The position numbers and the translations under genes were made by a program. Under the pieces are notes generated by a model. The model ran no database searches and had not been told where the DNA came from. It was given only the letters and a program-made list of their open reading frames with translations. Below are positions 52,674 to 60,993 of a stretch of 64,000 nucleotides of DNA, in pieces. The stretch comes from Lacisediminihabitans sp046156175. Lineage in GTDB: Bacteria; Actinomycetota; Actinomycetes; Actinomycetales; Microbacteriaceae. Every line of letters starts with the position of its first letter. Positions within the stretch are counted from its first letter, which is position 1. The DNA is taken from NCBI RefSeq assembly GCF_046156175.1, contig NZ_JAYLVL010000001.1:558001-622000 (forward strand). The letters are read 5' to 3'.

Positions 52674-54377
52674 CTAGGCGCCGAAAAGCTCCCGGCCGTG
52701 CTTCTCGAGGAGTTCCGTAGCGTCCGCATAGGTCTTGGGGATCGGGTCGCCCGGCTGCCCATACTTCGCGAGCAAGACGCTCAGCAATCCGACCGCCGGC
52801 GGGGTGAGCGCCGCATTCGGCTTCGCCCCGACTGGTCCACTCAGGGCCTCGGGGTTGAGCGGCACGTAATGCGACGTCGTCACTGGCCAGGTGGAGGGCT
52901 GTCGCGGCGCGGGCAACGTGGCGGCATTGTCGAGGGTCGCGGCGTGACGATCGCGCTCCGTCAGTGGCTTCAGCCCCCACCGAGCACGCAGGCTGCTCGG
53001 GATCGCACCGTGGTGCATCTCATCGTTGATGACAGCTCCCGCGGGCGTATAGGCGGAGATCGTCAGCGCCGGCACTCGCACCCCCAGCCGGTCGAATGCG
53101 AATCCGAGCTCTCCCGGTGCGCCATCGCCCGGGGGCTCGGCTGCCGGAGGGGGAACGTGATCGTAGGTGCCCCCGGTCTCGTCGAAGGTGACGAGGAACA
53201 TCGTGTTGAGCGCATTCGAGCCCTTCACGGCCGAACTCTTCCTGATCGAGGTGTAGACCTCATGGAGCAGTTGCTCACCGGCCCGCGCATCGGAAAAGCC
53301 GCTCCCCAGGATGACCTTGCCATCCACTGTCTGCTCGGTGACGGCTTCGGTGGCCGGGTGCATGTCGTTGTGGTTGTAGATCATGCGTGGCTCGATGAAG
53401 CTGTAGGCAGGCAGGGTGCCCGCGGCGACATCCGCGTGGAACTGGGTCATGTTGCGGAAGTTGGTCTTCCAGTAGGGCTGGAGGCGCGCCGCGTGGATCA
53501 GTCCGGTGAAGGAGATGAGCTGGCTCTCATCGAAGTACACCGCCCAACTCACCCCCGCCTCGTCGAGTTGGTTGAAGACGGTCGGCGCATCGTTGAGTGC
53601 CGGATCGATCCATTTGCCGAAGCCCTGAACGCCCTTGTTCTCCACGAATCCACTCGAGGTGGATGCGTGAATGAACGATCGGTTCGCGAAGGTCTGGGTC
53701 GGCACCGGAGCGTGCCAGTGATCGTAGATCGCAAAGCTCCGGGCGAGCGTGGTGAACACGGGCAGCATGTCGGGAGTGAATGATCCCATGATGGCGCCGT
53801 ATTCGTCCGGCGTGAGGACTGCACCGGTCTTCGCGGCATGGTTGTTGATGTAGTCCGTGACGAATCCGCTCATACTGGGCTTCGTTCCCGGCGGCGGCGC
53901 GTTGTACGGCGCCAGCGGAACGGTGGCCGTGGCGTTCGTTGGCGGATCCACGATGCCGAAGAGCTGAGTATTGATGTGCGCATACTCCTCGCCGGCGTTG
54001 GGCGAGGGGCTGGCCATGATCGCGTCGGTCGACCCGGAGTAGGGATGCGCGTCGACACGGGTGCCATCGGGAGCGAGGCTGAACCGGGCTCCCCCGTCCA
54101 ATCCCTCGAACGACTGGCCCGCAGGGACAGGATGCCCGAGAGAGGAATACAGGTATCCGAAGAGGTTGTCGAACGACCGATTCTCAAAAGCAAGAACCAC
54201 CAGGTGATCGAAGCCCATGCCGCCCGGCCGCTCGGGAAGTTCCCACTCCGCGACTGTTGCGCGGGGCAGGGCGGCACCGAGCGCCGTTCCCCCCGCAAGC
54301 CCCGCGATCCCCCACACCGTTCCGGCGAGCACCGAGCGTCTGCTGGGTCGATGCGATCGAGCAGTGGATTCGGTCAT
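52674..54377 (-). CDS. Tat-exported phospholipase C / acid phosphatase-like phosphoesterase
   Basis: Exported protein of 567 aa. The N-terminus has a twin-arginine signal (S-R-R-S-V-L-A-G near residue 12). The phosphoesterase domain (PF04185 family) opens with V-V-L-A-F-E-N-R-S-F-D near residue 60, with further metal-site motifs D-H-W-H near residue 219, E-P-R-M near residue 327, F-D-E-T-G-G near residue 398 and M-H-H-G near residue 455. The family cleaves phosphodiester or monoester bonds in lipids or teichoic-type polymers outside the cell. Divergent from the PAP2 phosphatase gene. Confidence 0.88.
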   Translation of the reverse strand: MTESTARSHRPSRRSVLAGTVWGIAGLAGGTALGAALPRATVAEWELPERPGGMGFDHLVVLAFENRSFDNLFGYLYSSLGHPVPAGQSFEGLDGGARFSLAPDGTRVDAHPYSGSTDAIMASPSPNAGEEYAHINTQLFGIVDPPTNATATVPLAPYNAPPPGTKPSMSGFVTDYINNHAAKTGAVLTPDEYGAIMGSFTPDMLPVFTTLARSFAIYDHWHAPVPTQTFANRSFIHASTSSGFVENKGVQGFGKWIDPALNDAPTVFNQLDEAGVSWAVYFDESQLISFTGLIHAARLQPYWKTNFRNMTQFHADVAAGTLPAYSFIEPRMIYNHNDMHPATEAVTEQTVDGKVILGSGFSDARAGEQLLHEVYTSIRKSSAVKGSNALNTMFLVTFDETGGTYDHVPPPAAEPPGDGAPGELGFAFDRLGVRVPALTISAYTPAGAVINDEMHHGAIPSSLRARWGLKPLTERDRHAATLDNAATLPAPRQPSTWPVTTSHYVPLNPEALSGPVGAKPNAALTPPAVGLLSVLLAKYGQPGDPIPKTYADATELLEKHGRELFGA

Positions 54378-54468
54378 CTACACACCCTGCCACCTCCCCT
54401 GGTCCTCGATGCTCGAAGCCGTCTCGCGATCGGTCGGGGGCACAGGCTGCACGCGGATCTCACGAACC

Positions 54469-54500
54469 TTGCGGGATTCTTAGAGAGCGGAGGCAAGGTT
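54469..54500 (+). promoter_or_regulatory. Regulon box A with promoter, upstream of the PAP2 gene
   Basis: TTCTTAGA at 54477-54484, then 10 nt, then the -10-like AAGGTT at 54495-54500, then GGGCAG and the GTG start at 54507. The upstream half-site 11 bp away (CTTGCGG) is weak. The geometry matches boxes at 57464, 60961 and, on the minus strand, 60932. Confidence 0.6.
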
Positions 54501-54506
54501 GGGCAG

Positions 54507-55223
54507 GTGAGCATCCCCCCGGCACCCCAGGTGCGCCCGTTCGTCAGCGACAACTCCCCGTCACCACTCGGTCGTCGGCTGCCCGCAGTCACGGCTGTCG
54601 CCGTGCTCGGGGTGGTTGCCGTCGCCGCCCTCGGGCTGGGTGTCACCCGGTTCGGCCTGCTCTCCGGGTTCGACCGGGGGGCGTCGCAGGCACTCAATAC
54701 GCTGCATTCAGGCGGTCTTGGCGCCCTCACCTCCGGCCTCTATTCGGTGCTGAGCCCGATCCCGGCCGTGATCATCACTGCCGCCATCGCCATCGTCATC
54801 TTGGCGATCACGCGCCGATTCCGCGTGGCCCTCACCTTCGCGGTCGTGGTGGCCGTCACCTGGCTGCCGAGCGCCGTCATGAAATTCCTCATCCACAGGC
54901 CTCGACCGGATGTCACCGCGCTGTCGCATCCCTTCGCCCACCAGCCGGTCGATGCCTCGTTCCCCAGCGGTCACCTGGTGTTCGTCGTCGCGGTGGTCGT
55001 CGCATCCGTGTTCCTCGCCCGGCGGGGCCCCTGGCGAGCTTTCGCCCTCATAGCGGGGACGATCTTCTCGGTCCTGGTCGCGTTCGCCCTGATGGTCGAC
55101 GGGGTGCACTATCCCACGGATGTCTTCGCTTCGGCGCTCTGGTCGGTCACGGTCGGCCCGCTCGTGTGTGCGCTGTGCGCCCGCGTCATCCTGCACCGTT
55201 CGAACCCGAGGGACGTGACCTAG
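54507..55223 (+). CDS. PAP2 family membrane phosphatase
   Basis: Membrane protein of 238 aa with six hydrophobic helices. PAP2 motif 1 (K-F-L-I-H-R-P-R-P-D, near residue 129) and motif 2 (P-S-G-H, near residue 153) are intact. Motif 3 ends in G-V-H-Y-P-T-D near residue 199, but the usual upstream Ser-Arg is replaced by Ala-Leu. The family dephosphorylates lipid phosphates such as undecaprenyl pyrophosphate or phosphatidate. GTG 54507 is set by the box A promoter, giving a nearly leaderless message. Confidence 0.82.
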   Translation: MSIPPAPQVRPFVSDNSPSPLGRRLPAVTAVAVLGVVAVAALGLGVTRFGLLSGFDRGASQALNTLHSGGLGALTSGLYSVLSPIPAVIITAAIAIVILAITRRFRVALTFAVVVAVTWLPSAVMKFLIHRPRPDVTALSHPFAHQPVDASFPSGHLVFVVAVVVASVFLARRGPWRAFALIAGTIFSVLVAFALMVDGVHYPTDVFASALWSVTVGPLVCALCARVILHRSNPRDVT

Positions 55224-55611
55224 CCGCCGAGCCGCTGCACCAGCACTCTCGTCGATCCGGGCGGAGCCCCCCGCTCCGAATATTCGGGATGCAGACGAGC
55301 TCGTGAGTAGTGAACCCGGCCGCGCGAGTCCGGCCACCGATGCACTGTTCATGCTCGGGATCGGACCCCGCACCGCTGCCATCGCCGCCTCCGCCAACCC
55401 GGCTGTCCACCGCGACGTCACCTGCTCGCTCTCCCTCGTCGTGATCGCCACCTCTGGGCGGGCGGCACCTCGATTTCGACCGCGCCACGAAGAAGCTCAC
55501 CTCCCGGGCGCACACCGCTTGCTCATCCAACGGACCACGGGAGGGCCGGAAAAAGTGGAATCGACCACCACAGCGCGGCGCGGCGGCCCGGCGAACGTCT
55601 ACCGTTAGAGC
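55224..55611. other. 388-bp intergenic region with no supported gene
   Basis: Open frames here have no recognisable domain or ribosome site. A perfect 12-bp palindrome CCGAATATTCGG lies at 55276-55287. At the right end, TACCGT (55600-55605) is a -10-like element 6 nt before the helicase ATG, suggesting a leaderless helicase message. Confidence 0.45.
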
Positions 55612-57393
55612 ATGACGCCAGCTGACACAACCGCGACCAGCGAGGCAACCGCTGCCCCCGCCACGCTCACTTTCTCCGAACTCGGCCTCACCGACGCCGT
55701 CCTCAAGGCGCTCAAGGATGTCGGGTATGAGACCCCCTCGGCCATCCAGGCGGCGACCATCCCTCCACTGCTCGCCGGACGGGATGTCGTGGGACTCGCC
55801 CAGACCGGCACGGGAAAGACCGCGGCATTCGCCCTGCCCATCCTCTCCCGTCTCGATCTCGCCCAGAAGAACCCGCAGGCCCTCGTGCTCGCTCCCACTA
55901 GGGAGCTCGCCCTTCAGGTCTGCGAGGCCTTCGAGCAGTACGCCTCCGGAATGCGTGGCGTTCACGTGCTCCCGGTCTACGGCGGGCAGGCCTACGGGGT
56001 ACAGCTCTCCGCCCTCCGGCGCGGCGTGCACATCGTGGTCGGCACTCCCGGACGCATCATGGACCACCTCGCCAAGGGCACCCTCGACCTCTCCGAGCTC
56101 AAGTACCTGGTGCTCGACGAGGCCGACGAGATGCTCAAGATGGGCTTCGCCGAAGATGTCGAGACGATCCTCGCCGACACCCCGGACGACAAGCAGGTGG
56201 CGCTGTTCTCGGCCACGATGCCTCCGCAGATCCGTCGGATCTCGAAGAAGTACCTGCACGATCCGCAAGAGATCACCGTCGAGAACAAGACCACGACGTC
56301 GGCCAATACGACGCAGCGCTACCTCATGGTGTCGTATCCGCAGAAGGTCGATGCACTCACGCGCATCCTCGAGGTCGAGAACTTCGAGGGAATGATCGTC
56401 TTCGTCCGCACCAAGAACGAGACCGAGACCCTCGCCGAGAAGCTGCGGGCGCGCGGCTACTCCGCCGCAGCCATCAGCGGCGATGTCGCCCAGGCCCAGC
56501 GCGAACGCACGGTGAACCAGTTGAAGTCGGGCAAGCTCGACATCCTGGTGGCCACAGATGTCGCGGCCCGCGGCCTCGACGTCGAACGCATCAGCCACGT
56601 GGTCAACTACGACATCCCCATCGACACCGAGTCCTACGTTCACCGCATCGGTCGCACCGGTCGCGCGGGACGCAGCGGTGCCGCGATCAGCTTCGTCACC
56701 CCGCGCGAACGTCGGCTGCTCGACGCCATCGAGCGCGCGACGCGCCAGCCGCTCACCCAGATGCAGCTGCCGAGCGTCGAAGACGTCAACGTCACCCGCC
56801 TGACCCGCTTCGACGACGCCATCACCGAGGCTCTCGGCCAGGGCGATCGCATCGCGGGCTTCCGCGACATCATCAGCCACTACATCGCGCACCACGACGT
56901 GCCGGAGGTGGATGTTGCTGCCGCGCTCGCGATCGTCGCGCAGGGCGAGACTCCGCTGCTGCTCTCCCCCGAGCGCGCGCAGCGCCACGACCGCGCCGAG
57001 CGTGCCGACTGGGGCGATCGTCCGGACCGCGGTGACCGCCCGGAGCGAGCGGATCGCACCGAGCGACGCGCGCGGCCCAACGCCGGCCCGATGTCGACCT
57101 ACCGCATCGAGGTGGGCAAGCGGCACAAGGTGGAGCCGCGCCAGATCGTCGGCGCGATCGCCAACGAGGGTGGCCTCAGCCGCGAAGACTTCGGCCACAT
57201 CAAGATCCTTCCCGACTTCTCGCTGGTCGACCTGCCGGCGAGCCTCCCCGGCGATGTGCTCGACAAGCTCAAGGGCACCCGTATCAGCGGCAAGCTCATC
57301 GAGATCCGGCCCGACCGTGGCGGGGCACGGAAAGACGCTGCCCGCGGCGACGACCGGGGCGAACGCCCCCCGCGCAAGTCCTACCGGGACTAG
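55612..57393 (+). CDS. DEAD-box ATP-dependent RNA helicase with DbpA-type RNA-binding domain
   Basis: Protein of 593 aa. The helicase core (about residues 20-385) contains the Q motif (F-S-E-L-G-L, P-S-A-I-Q), Walker A A-Q-T-G-T-G-K-T, D-E-A-D, S-A-T and H-R-I-G-R-T-G-R. A charged R/D/E repeat linker (about 462-492) leads to a C-terminal DbpA-type RNA-binding domain (about 498-568) and a basic tail. Such DeaD/CsdA-like enzymes remodel structured RNA in ribosome assembly and at low temperature. Confidence 0.93.
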   Translation: MTPADTTATSEATAAPATLTFSELGLTDAVLKALKDVGYETPSAIQAATIPPLLAGRDVVGLAQTGTGKTAAFALPILSRLDLAQKNPQALVLAPTRELALQVCEAFEQYASGMRGVHVLPVYGGQAYGVQLSALRRGVHIVVGTPGRIMDHLAKGTLDLSELKYLVLDEADEMLKMGFAEDVETILADTPDDKQVALFSATMPPQIRRISKKYLHDPQEITVENKTTTSANTTQRYLMVSYPQKVDALTRILEVENFEGMIVFVRTKNETETLAEKLRARGYSAAAISGDVAQAQRERTVNQLKSGKLDILVATDVAARGLDVERISHVVNYDIPIDTESYVHRIGRTGRAGRSGAAISFVTPRERRLLDAIERATRQPLTQMQLPSVEDVNVTRLTRFDDAITEALGQGDRIAGFRDIISHYIAHHDVPEVDVAAALAIVAQGETPLLLSPERAQRHDRAERADWGDRPDRGDRPERADRTERRARPNAGPMSTYRIEVGKRHKVEPRQIVGAIANEGGLSREDFGHIKILPDFSLVDLPASLPGDVLDKLKGTRISGKLIEIRPDRGGARKDAARGDDRGERPPRKSYRD

Positions 57394-57450
57394 GCACAGT
57401 ACGCGGTGGCTCACCGACGGAGTCGACGAACCCCGATCGGTACCGCCCCC

Positions 57451-57487
57451 ATTCTTTAGAGAATTCTTAGAGGGAAATGGGCAGACT
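57451..57487 (+). promoter_or_regulatory. Regulon box B with promoter, upstream of the two-component operon
   Basis: Two copies of TTAGAG (57456-57461 and 57467-57472) lie exactly 11 bp apart within ATTCTTTAGAG and ATTCTTAGAG. TTCTTAGA at 57464-57471 is followed by 10 nt, the -10-like CAGACT (57482-57487), GGGCAG, and an ATG at 57494. Direct repeats at one helical turn next to a -10 are typical of OmpR-family activation; this would be autoregulation. Confidence 0.7.
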
Positions 57488-57493
57488 GGGCAG

Positions 57494-57526
57494 ATGACGA
57501 CGACTGTGCACCCGAGTCTCCCGTGA
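57494..57526 (+). CDS. Possible leaderless leader peptide of 10 aa
   Basis: ATG immediately follows the -10 region of box B by 6 nt and opens a 10-codon frame (M-T-T-T-V-H-P-S-L-P) whose stop overlaps the GTG start of the response regulator (GTGA). It may couple translation of the regulator to a leaderless message. No similarity is recognised; existence is inferred from the arrangement. Confidence 0.35.
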   Translation: MTTTVHPSLP

Positions 57527-58188
57527 ACGACGCCCGGCCCCGCCTGTTGCTCATCGAGGATGACCCCCAACTCGGTCCCCTCATGCGCGAGGTGCTCGAC
57601 GAGGTGTACTCCGTCACCCTGGTCGCCGACGGCACCACCGGGGTCGCCGTGGCGCTCGAGGGCACGTTCGAGGTGATGATCGTGGATCGTCGCTTGCCGG
57701 GACTCGACGGCCTCGGGGTGATCGAGACCCTTCGCCGCAAGCGAATCACCACCCCCATGCTGATTCTCACGGCGCTCGGCACCATCCAAGACAAGGTTCG
57801 CGGTCTGGACGCCGGAGCGAACGACTACCTGGTGAAGCCATTCGAGTTCGACGAGCTGTTCGCCCGGTTGCGGTCGATCCGGAGGGTCTACACGGGCGAG
57901 GGGCCGTTCGTGCGCATCGGGCTGTGGGAGTTCTACCCGGAGAGCCGCACCGTCTACTCGCCCTATGACGGCCGCACCATCCTCACCGAGCGGGAGAACG
58001 AGCTGCTCCGGCTGTTCGCGGAGAATCCGCATCGCACCTACTCGCGCGAACAGATCCTGGACCAGGTCTTCGGCTCCACCGACCAGCCGGGCACCGTGGA
58101 CACCTACGTGCACTATGTTCGCCGGAAGACCGACACAGACCTCATCACCACCGTCCGCGGGCAGGGCTACCGCCTGGGGGCACCGTGA
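57523..58188 (+). CDS. OmpR/PhoB family response regulator
   Basis: Protein of 221 aa: receiver domain (about residues 7-118; acidic pair E12-D13, phospho-acceptor D55, K in V-K-P-F near residue 106) and a C-terminal winged-helix DNA-binding domain (about 125-219). It should bind tandem half-sites 11 bp apart, as seen in boxes B, C and D. The GTG start at 57523 has no clear ribosome site; coupling to the 10-codon leader is possible. Its stop overlaps the kinase start (GTGA). Confidence 0.92.
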   Translation: MNDARPRLLLIEDDPQLGPLMREVLDEVYSVTLVADGTTGVAVALEGTFEVMIVDRRLPGLDGLGVIETLRRKRITTPMLILTALGTIQDKVRGLDAGANDYLVKPFEFDELFARLRSIRRVYTGEGPFVRIGLWEFYPESRTVYSPYDGRTILTERENELLRLFAENPHRTYSREQILDQVFGSTDQPGTVDTYVHYVRRKTDTDLITTVRGQGYRLGAP

Positions 58189-58220
58189 CCAAGCGGGACA
58201 CCGTGACCAAGCGGGGCACC
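58185..58220 (+). repeat. 18-bp tandem duplication at the kinase start
   Basis: GTGACCAAGCGGG(A/G)CACC is repeated twice (58185-58202 and 58203-58220) and followed by another GTG at 58221, giving three in-frame GTG starts. Only the first overlaps the response-regulator stop. Confidence 0.75.
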
Positions 58221-59252
58221 GTGAGAATACTCGGCATCGCGCGCAAGACGGATGACTCCGACGCCCGGGCGATTCGACGGGCATCGCGCACGGTCGGGCT
58301 CCAGATCACCATCACCTCGACCGCGCTCGTGCTGGTCGTGCTCATCGCCGCCTTCACCTTCGTCTTCGCGCACATCAAGCCCGGACGCCTGTTCCCCCAG
58401 GGGGGATCCCACGAGACGACCATCGATGTCGGTGGCCTGGAGATCCTGGTCGGCGGGCTCGTGATCGGCACCGTCGCCATCATCCTGGCCGGCACGATGA
58501 GCTTCTTCGCCACCCGTCGGGCTGTTCGACCTCTCGGCGACGCGCTGCGCCTGCAGCGGGCCTTCGTCGCCGATGCCAGCCATGAGCTTCGCACCCCCCT
58601 GACCGTGCTCGACGCGCGCCTCCAATTGCTGCAACGCGGCCTTGCCCCGGGTGATCCGTCGGCGCCGACGGTGAACGATCTCCGCCGCGACACCCGGACC
58701 CTGATCGGTATCGTCAACGATCTCCTCGCCCTCGCGGAGCTCGACCGCTCCCCGGGCAGCGGCGAATCCATCCCGGTTGCCCCCATCGCACAGCGAGCCA
58801 TCGACTCGATGTCCATCCTGGCTGCGGAACGCTCGATTTCGATCCACCTGGAGGCGGCAGAGGGGTGCGCCACCGCAGTTCCGGCCACCAGCATCCACCG
58901 CTGCGTCCTGGCGCTCCTCGACAACGCTCTCGATTTCTCCCCCGCGGGATCGACCATCGAGGTGACCGTCGAAGAGATCAAGAACACTGTGGTGATCCGC
59001 GTGCGGGACCGCGGACCGGGAATCACCGGAATCGAACCGGGTCGCATCTTCGACCGCTTCGCCCGGGCGGGAGCCGCCGTCGGCGGGGGCGGGACCACCC
59101 ATACCGGTTTCGGCATCGGACTGTCGCTCGTGCGCGACACCGTCGAGCGTTTCGGCGGCACAGCGACCGTTCTGGAGACATCTCCGGCGGGCACCACCAT
59201 CGAACTGCGGATTCCCCGGGCTCGAGAGCAGCAGCCCGCGCCTACGTCGTAG
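58185..59252 (+). CDS. Sensor histidine kinase
   Basis: Membrane kinase of 355 aa: cytoplasmic N-terminus, TM1 (about residues 41-63), a very short external loop (about 64-85), TM2 (about 86-109), the HisKA domain with phospho-acceptor H133 (D-A-S-H-E-L-R-T-P), and an ATPase domain with N box (D-N-A-L-D-F), G1 (D-R-G-P-G-I) and G2 (F-G-I-G-L-S-L). The roughly 20-residue sensor loop suggests intramembrane or envelope-stress sensing. No HAMP domain is obvious. The real start could be 58185, 58203 or 58221. Confidence 0.9.
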   Translation: MTKRDTVTKRGTVRILGIARKTDDSDARAIRRASRTVGLQITITSTALVLVVLIAAFTFVFAHIKPGRLFPQGGSHETTIDVGGLEILVGGLVIGTVAIILAGTMSFFATRRAVRPLGDALRLQRAFVADASHELRTPLTVLDARLQLLQRGLAPGDPSAPTVNDLRRDTRTLIGIVNDLLALAELDRSPGSGESIPVAPIAQRAIDSMSILAAERSISIHLEAAEGCATAVPATSIHRCVLALLDNALDFSPAGSTIEVTVEEIKNTVVIRVRDRGPGITGIEPGRIFDRFARAGAAVGGGGTTHTGFGIGLSLVRDTVERFGGTATVLETSPAGTTIELRIPRAREQQPAPTS

Positions 59253-60060
59253 GGACCTCGATTCCGGAGGCGTCATCTGCGGCAGCTTCCACTCGCGAAC
59301 CGCGGACTGACAGCGCGATCACGAGCAGCAGGATCACCCCGAGGAAGAGCGCGCTCGTGGTCGTGGTCCCGAGGCCGAGTCCGCCATCCTGTGTGCTCTG
59401 CGACAGGAGGTCGCCGGCGGATGCGCCGAGTGGCCGGGTCAGGATGTAGGCGATCCAAAAGGCGACGACGGAGTTGAGCCCGACCGCTGAATGGGCCAGG
59501 GCCCCCAGGGCGATTGCGACCGCGAACACGACGAGCGAGAGCAGATAACCCAGGTTGAGGCTTTCGGCCAGCAGGTCGCCGGCGGCGGTGCCGAGCGCGA
59601 AGGTGAAGAGCACTGCAAGCCAGTAGAACGACTCACGCCGGGAGGTGACGATCGAATGGATCGACAGGGTCTTCTCGCTGGCGAACCACGCGATGAAGGT
59701 GCCCGCGAGCGCGATGGCGAAAAGAACAGCGGTGATCCAGAGAGGCACTCCGAAATTGTCCGTGAGATTGTCGGTGATCAGCGTGCCGACGACGCTGATC
59801 AACACCACCGCCGACCAATACACCGCAGGGATGTACTGCTGGCTCCGAAACTGCGCAACGAGCACAATGGCAAGCGCCACCGCCATCACCAGGCTGGTGG
59901 TGGCGAGGCCGAGGTTGAGATTGACGTTGAGGAAGTCGGCGAAGGTCTCCCCGACTGTCGTGGCGAGCACCTTGATGATCCAAAACACCGCAGTGACTTC
60001 CGGGACCTTGTTGAGCATGCTCCGACCAGTGATCATCGAGCCGAGTGTGTTGCGTTGCAT
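59242..60060 (-). CDS. COG4705 family membrane protein, copy 1
   Basis: Polytopic membrane protein of 272 aa with about eight helices. COG4705 hallmarks: K-V-P-E-V-T near residue 18, G-E-T-F-A-D-F-L near residue 37, S-I-H-S-I near residue 133, and F-A-L-G-T-A-A-G-D-L near residue 154. The acidic residues in repeated A-D-F and G-D-L motifs could bind cations. Function unknown. The 3' end overlaps the kinase gene by 11 bp. It follows its paralogue (60107-60901) after 46 nt and is probably cotranscribed. Confidence 0.8.
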   Translation of the reverse strand: MQRNTLGSMITGRSMLNKVPEVTAVFWIIKVLATTVGETFADFLNVNLNLGLATTSLVMAVALAIVLVAQFRSQQYIPAVYWSAVVLISVVGTLITDNLTDNFGVPLWITAVLFAIALAGTFIAWFASEKTLSIHSIVTSRRESFYWLAVLFTFALGTAAGDLLAESLNLGYLLSLVVFAVAIALGALAHSAVGLNSVVAFWIAYILTRPLGASAGDLLSQSTQDGGLGLGTTTTSALFLGVILLLVIALSVRGSRVEAAADDASGIEVPTT

Positions 60061-60106
60061 AGGGCGCGCTCTTTCAGGTGGGGTGGTGATCGCGGTACGG
60101 CGACAC

Positions 60107-60901
60107 CTAGGAATCGGTCGGGGTGAGAAGTCGACGAGGTTCGGTGGCGGCGATGACCGCGATCCCGGCTGCGATGAGGATCGCCAGCACGACGCTCACC
60201 GGGCCGGTGCCCCACTGCAGTCCGCCGCGCGCGTGGGAGACCCCCATCCAGTCGGCGAAGGATGCCCCGAGCGGTCGGGTCGCCACATAGGCGAACCAGA
60301 ACGCGAACACCGGGCCGAACCGGCGCAGCCGGAATGCCACGGCCGGGATCGCGATCACCACGGCGAACAGCAGGCCAGAGGCGAGATATCCGAGATGCAG
60401 CGTCGTCGCCGTGAGGTCCCCTACCGCTGTGCCCAGGGCGAAGGTGACGACCACCGCGGCCCAATAGAACAATTCGCGACGCCGCGAGGTGATGCTGTGG
60501 ATGGACAGGGTGCCTTCGCTTCGATGCCAGACGAGGAAGACCAGTGCGAGGGCACCCCCGAAGACGATGCTCGAGACCAGGTACGGCACGCCGAGCACGA
60601 TGTGGGTGACATCCGCCGCCATCGTGCCGAAGATACTGACCGCGACCACCGTGAGCCAGTAGATCCACGGTCGATAGCGAATGGCGAGGAACTGCAGGGT
60701 CAGCGCCCCCGCGAAGAGAGCCGCCCCGATGCCGACCGCGACGACCGGGTCGATCGAACGCACGAGGAAGTCCGAAGTCGTCTCGCCCATTCCAGTCGTC
60801 AGCACCTTGACAATCCAGAAGAGCACCGTCACTTCGGGCACTTTGCTCGCGATGGTGGTCGCCAGACGCCGGCTGCGCGAGGGTGAGGGGCGAACTGTCA
60901 C
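60107..60901 (-). CDS. COG4705 family membrane protein, copy 2
   Basis: Polytopic membrane protein of 264 aa, paralogue of the neighbouring gene, with the same landmarks (K-V-P-E-V-T, G-E-T-T-S-D-F, S-I-H-S-I, F-A-L-G-T-A-V-G-D-L) and about eight helices. It may form a heteromer with copy 1. The GTG start at 60901 lies 7 nt after a -10-like GACCCT, so translation is probably leaderless from box D. Confidence 0.8.
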   Translation of the reverse strand: MTVRPSPSRSRRLATTIASKVPEVTVLFWIVKVLTTGMGETTSDFLVRSIDPVVAVGIGAALFAGALTLQFLAIRYRPWIYWLTVVAVSIFGTMAADVTHIVLGVPYLVSSIVFGGALALVFLVWHRSEGTLSIHSITSRRRELFYWAAVVVTFALGTAVGDLTATTLHLGYLASGLLFAVVIAIPAVAFRLRRFGPVFAFWFAYVATRPLGASFADWMGVSHARGGLQWGTGPVSVVLAILIAAGIAVIAATEPRRLLTPTDS

Positions 60902-60908
60902 GACTGCA

Positions 60909-60943
60909 AGGGTCCACGGGACGCCCTAAGAAGCGTCTGAGAA
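60909..60943 (-). promoter_or_regulatory. Regulon box D with promoter, upstream of the COG4705 pair
   Basis: On the minus strand, TTCTCAGAC and TTCTTAGGG are 11 bp apart (within 60925-60943). TTCTTAGG is followed by 10 nt, the -10-like GACCCT (60909-60914), 7 nt, and the GTG start at 60901. Same geometry as boxes A, B and C. Confidence 0.6.
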
Positions 60944-60952
60944 TTCGGTAGC

Positions 60953-60985
60953 TTGGAGCTTTCTTAGACCCGCGTTGGGCAGACT
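60953..60985 (+). promoter_or_regulatory. Regulon box C with promoter, upstream of dedA
   Basis: TTGGAG (60953-60958) and TTAGAC (60964-60969) are 11 bp apart. TTCTTAGA at 60961-60968 is followed by 11 nt, the -10-like CAGACT (60980-60985), 8 nt and the ATG at 60994. TGGGCAGACTGGG here is identical to the stretch in box B. Confidence 0.68.
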
Positions 60986-60993
60986 GGGAAACC

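Noticed and set aside
55303..55608. Possible 101-aa protein before the helicase gene
   Set aside because: No ribosome site, no recognisable similarity, and composition like noncoding GC-rich DNA.
55186..58284. 1032-codon open frame on the minus strand opposite the helicase and two-component genes
   Set aside because: It is a long antisense frame caused by high GC. Its translation has no domain, and the plus-strand genes are clear.
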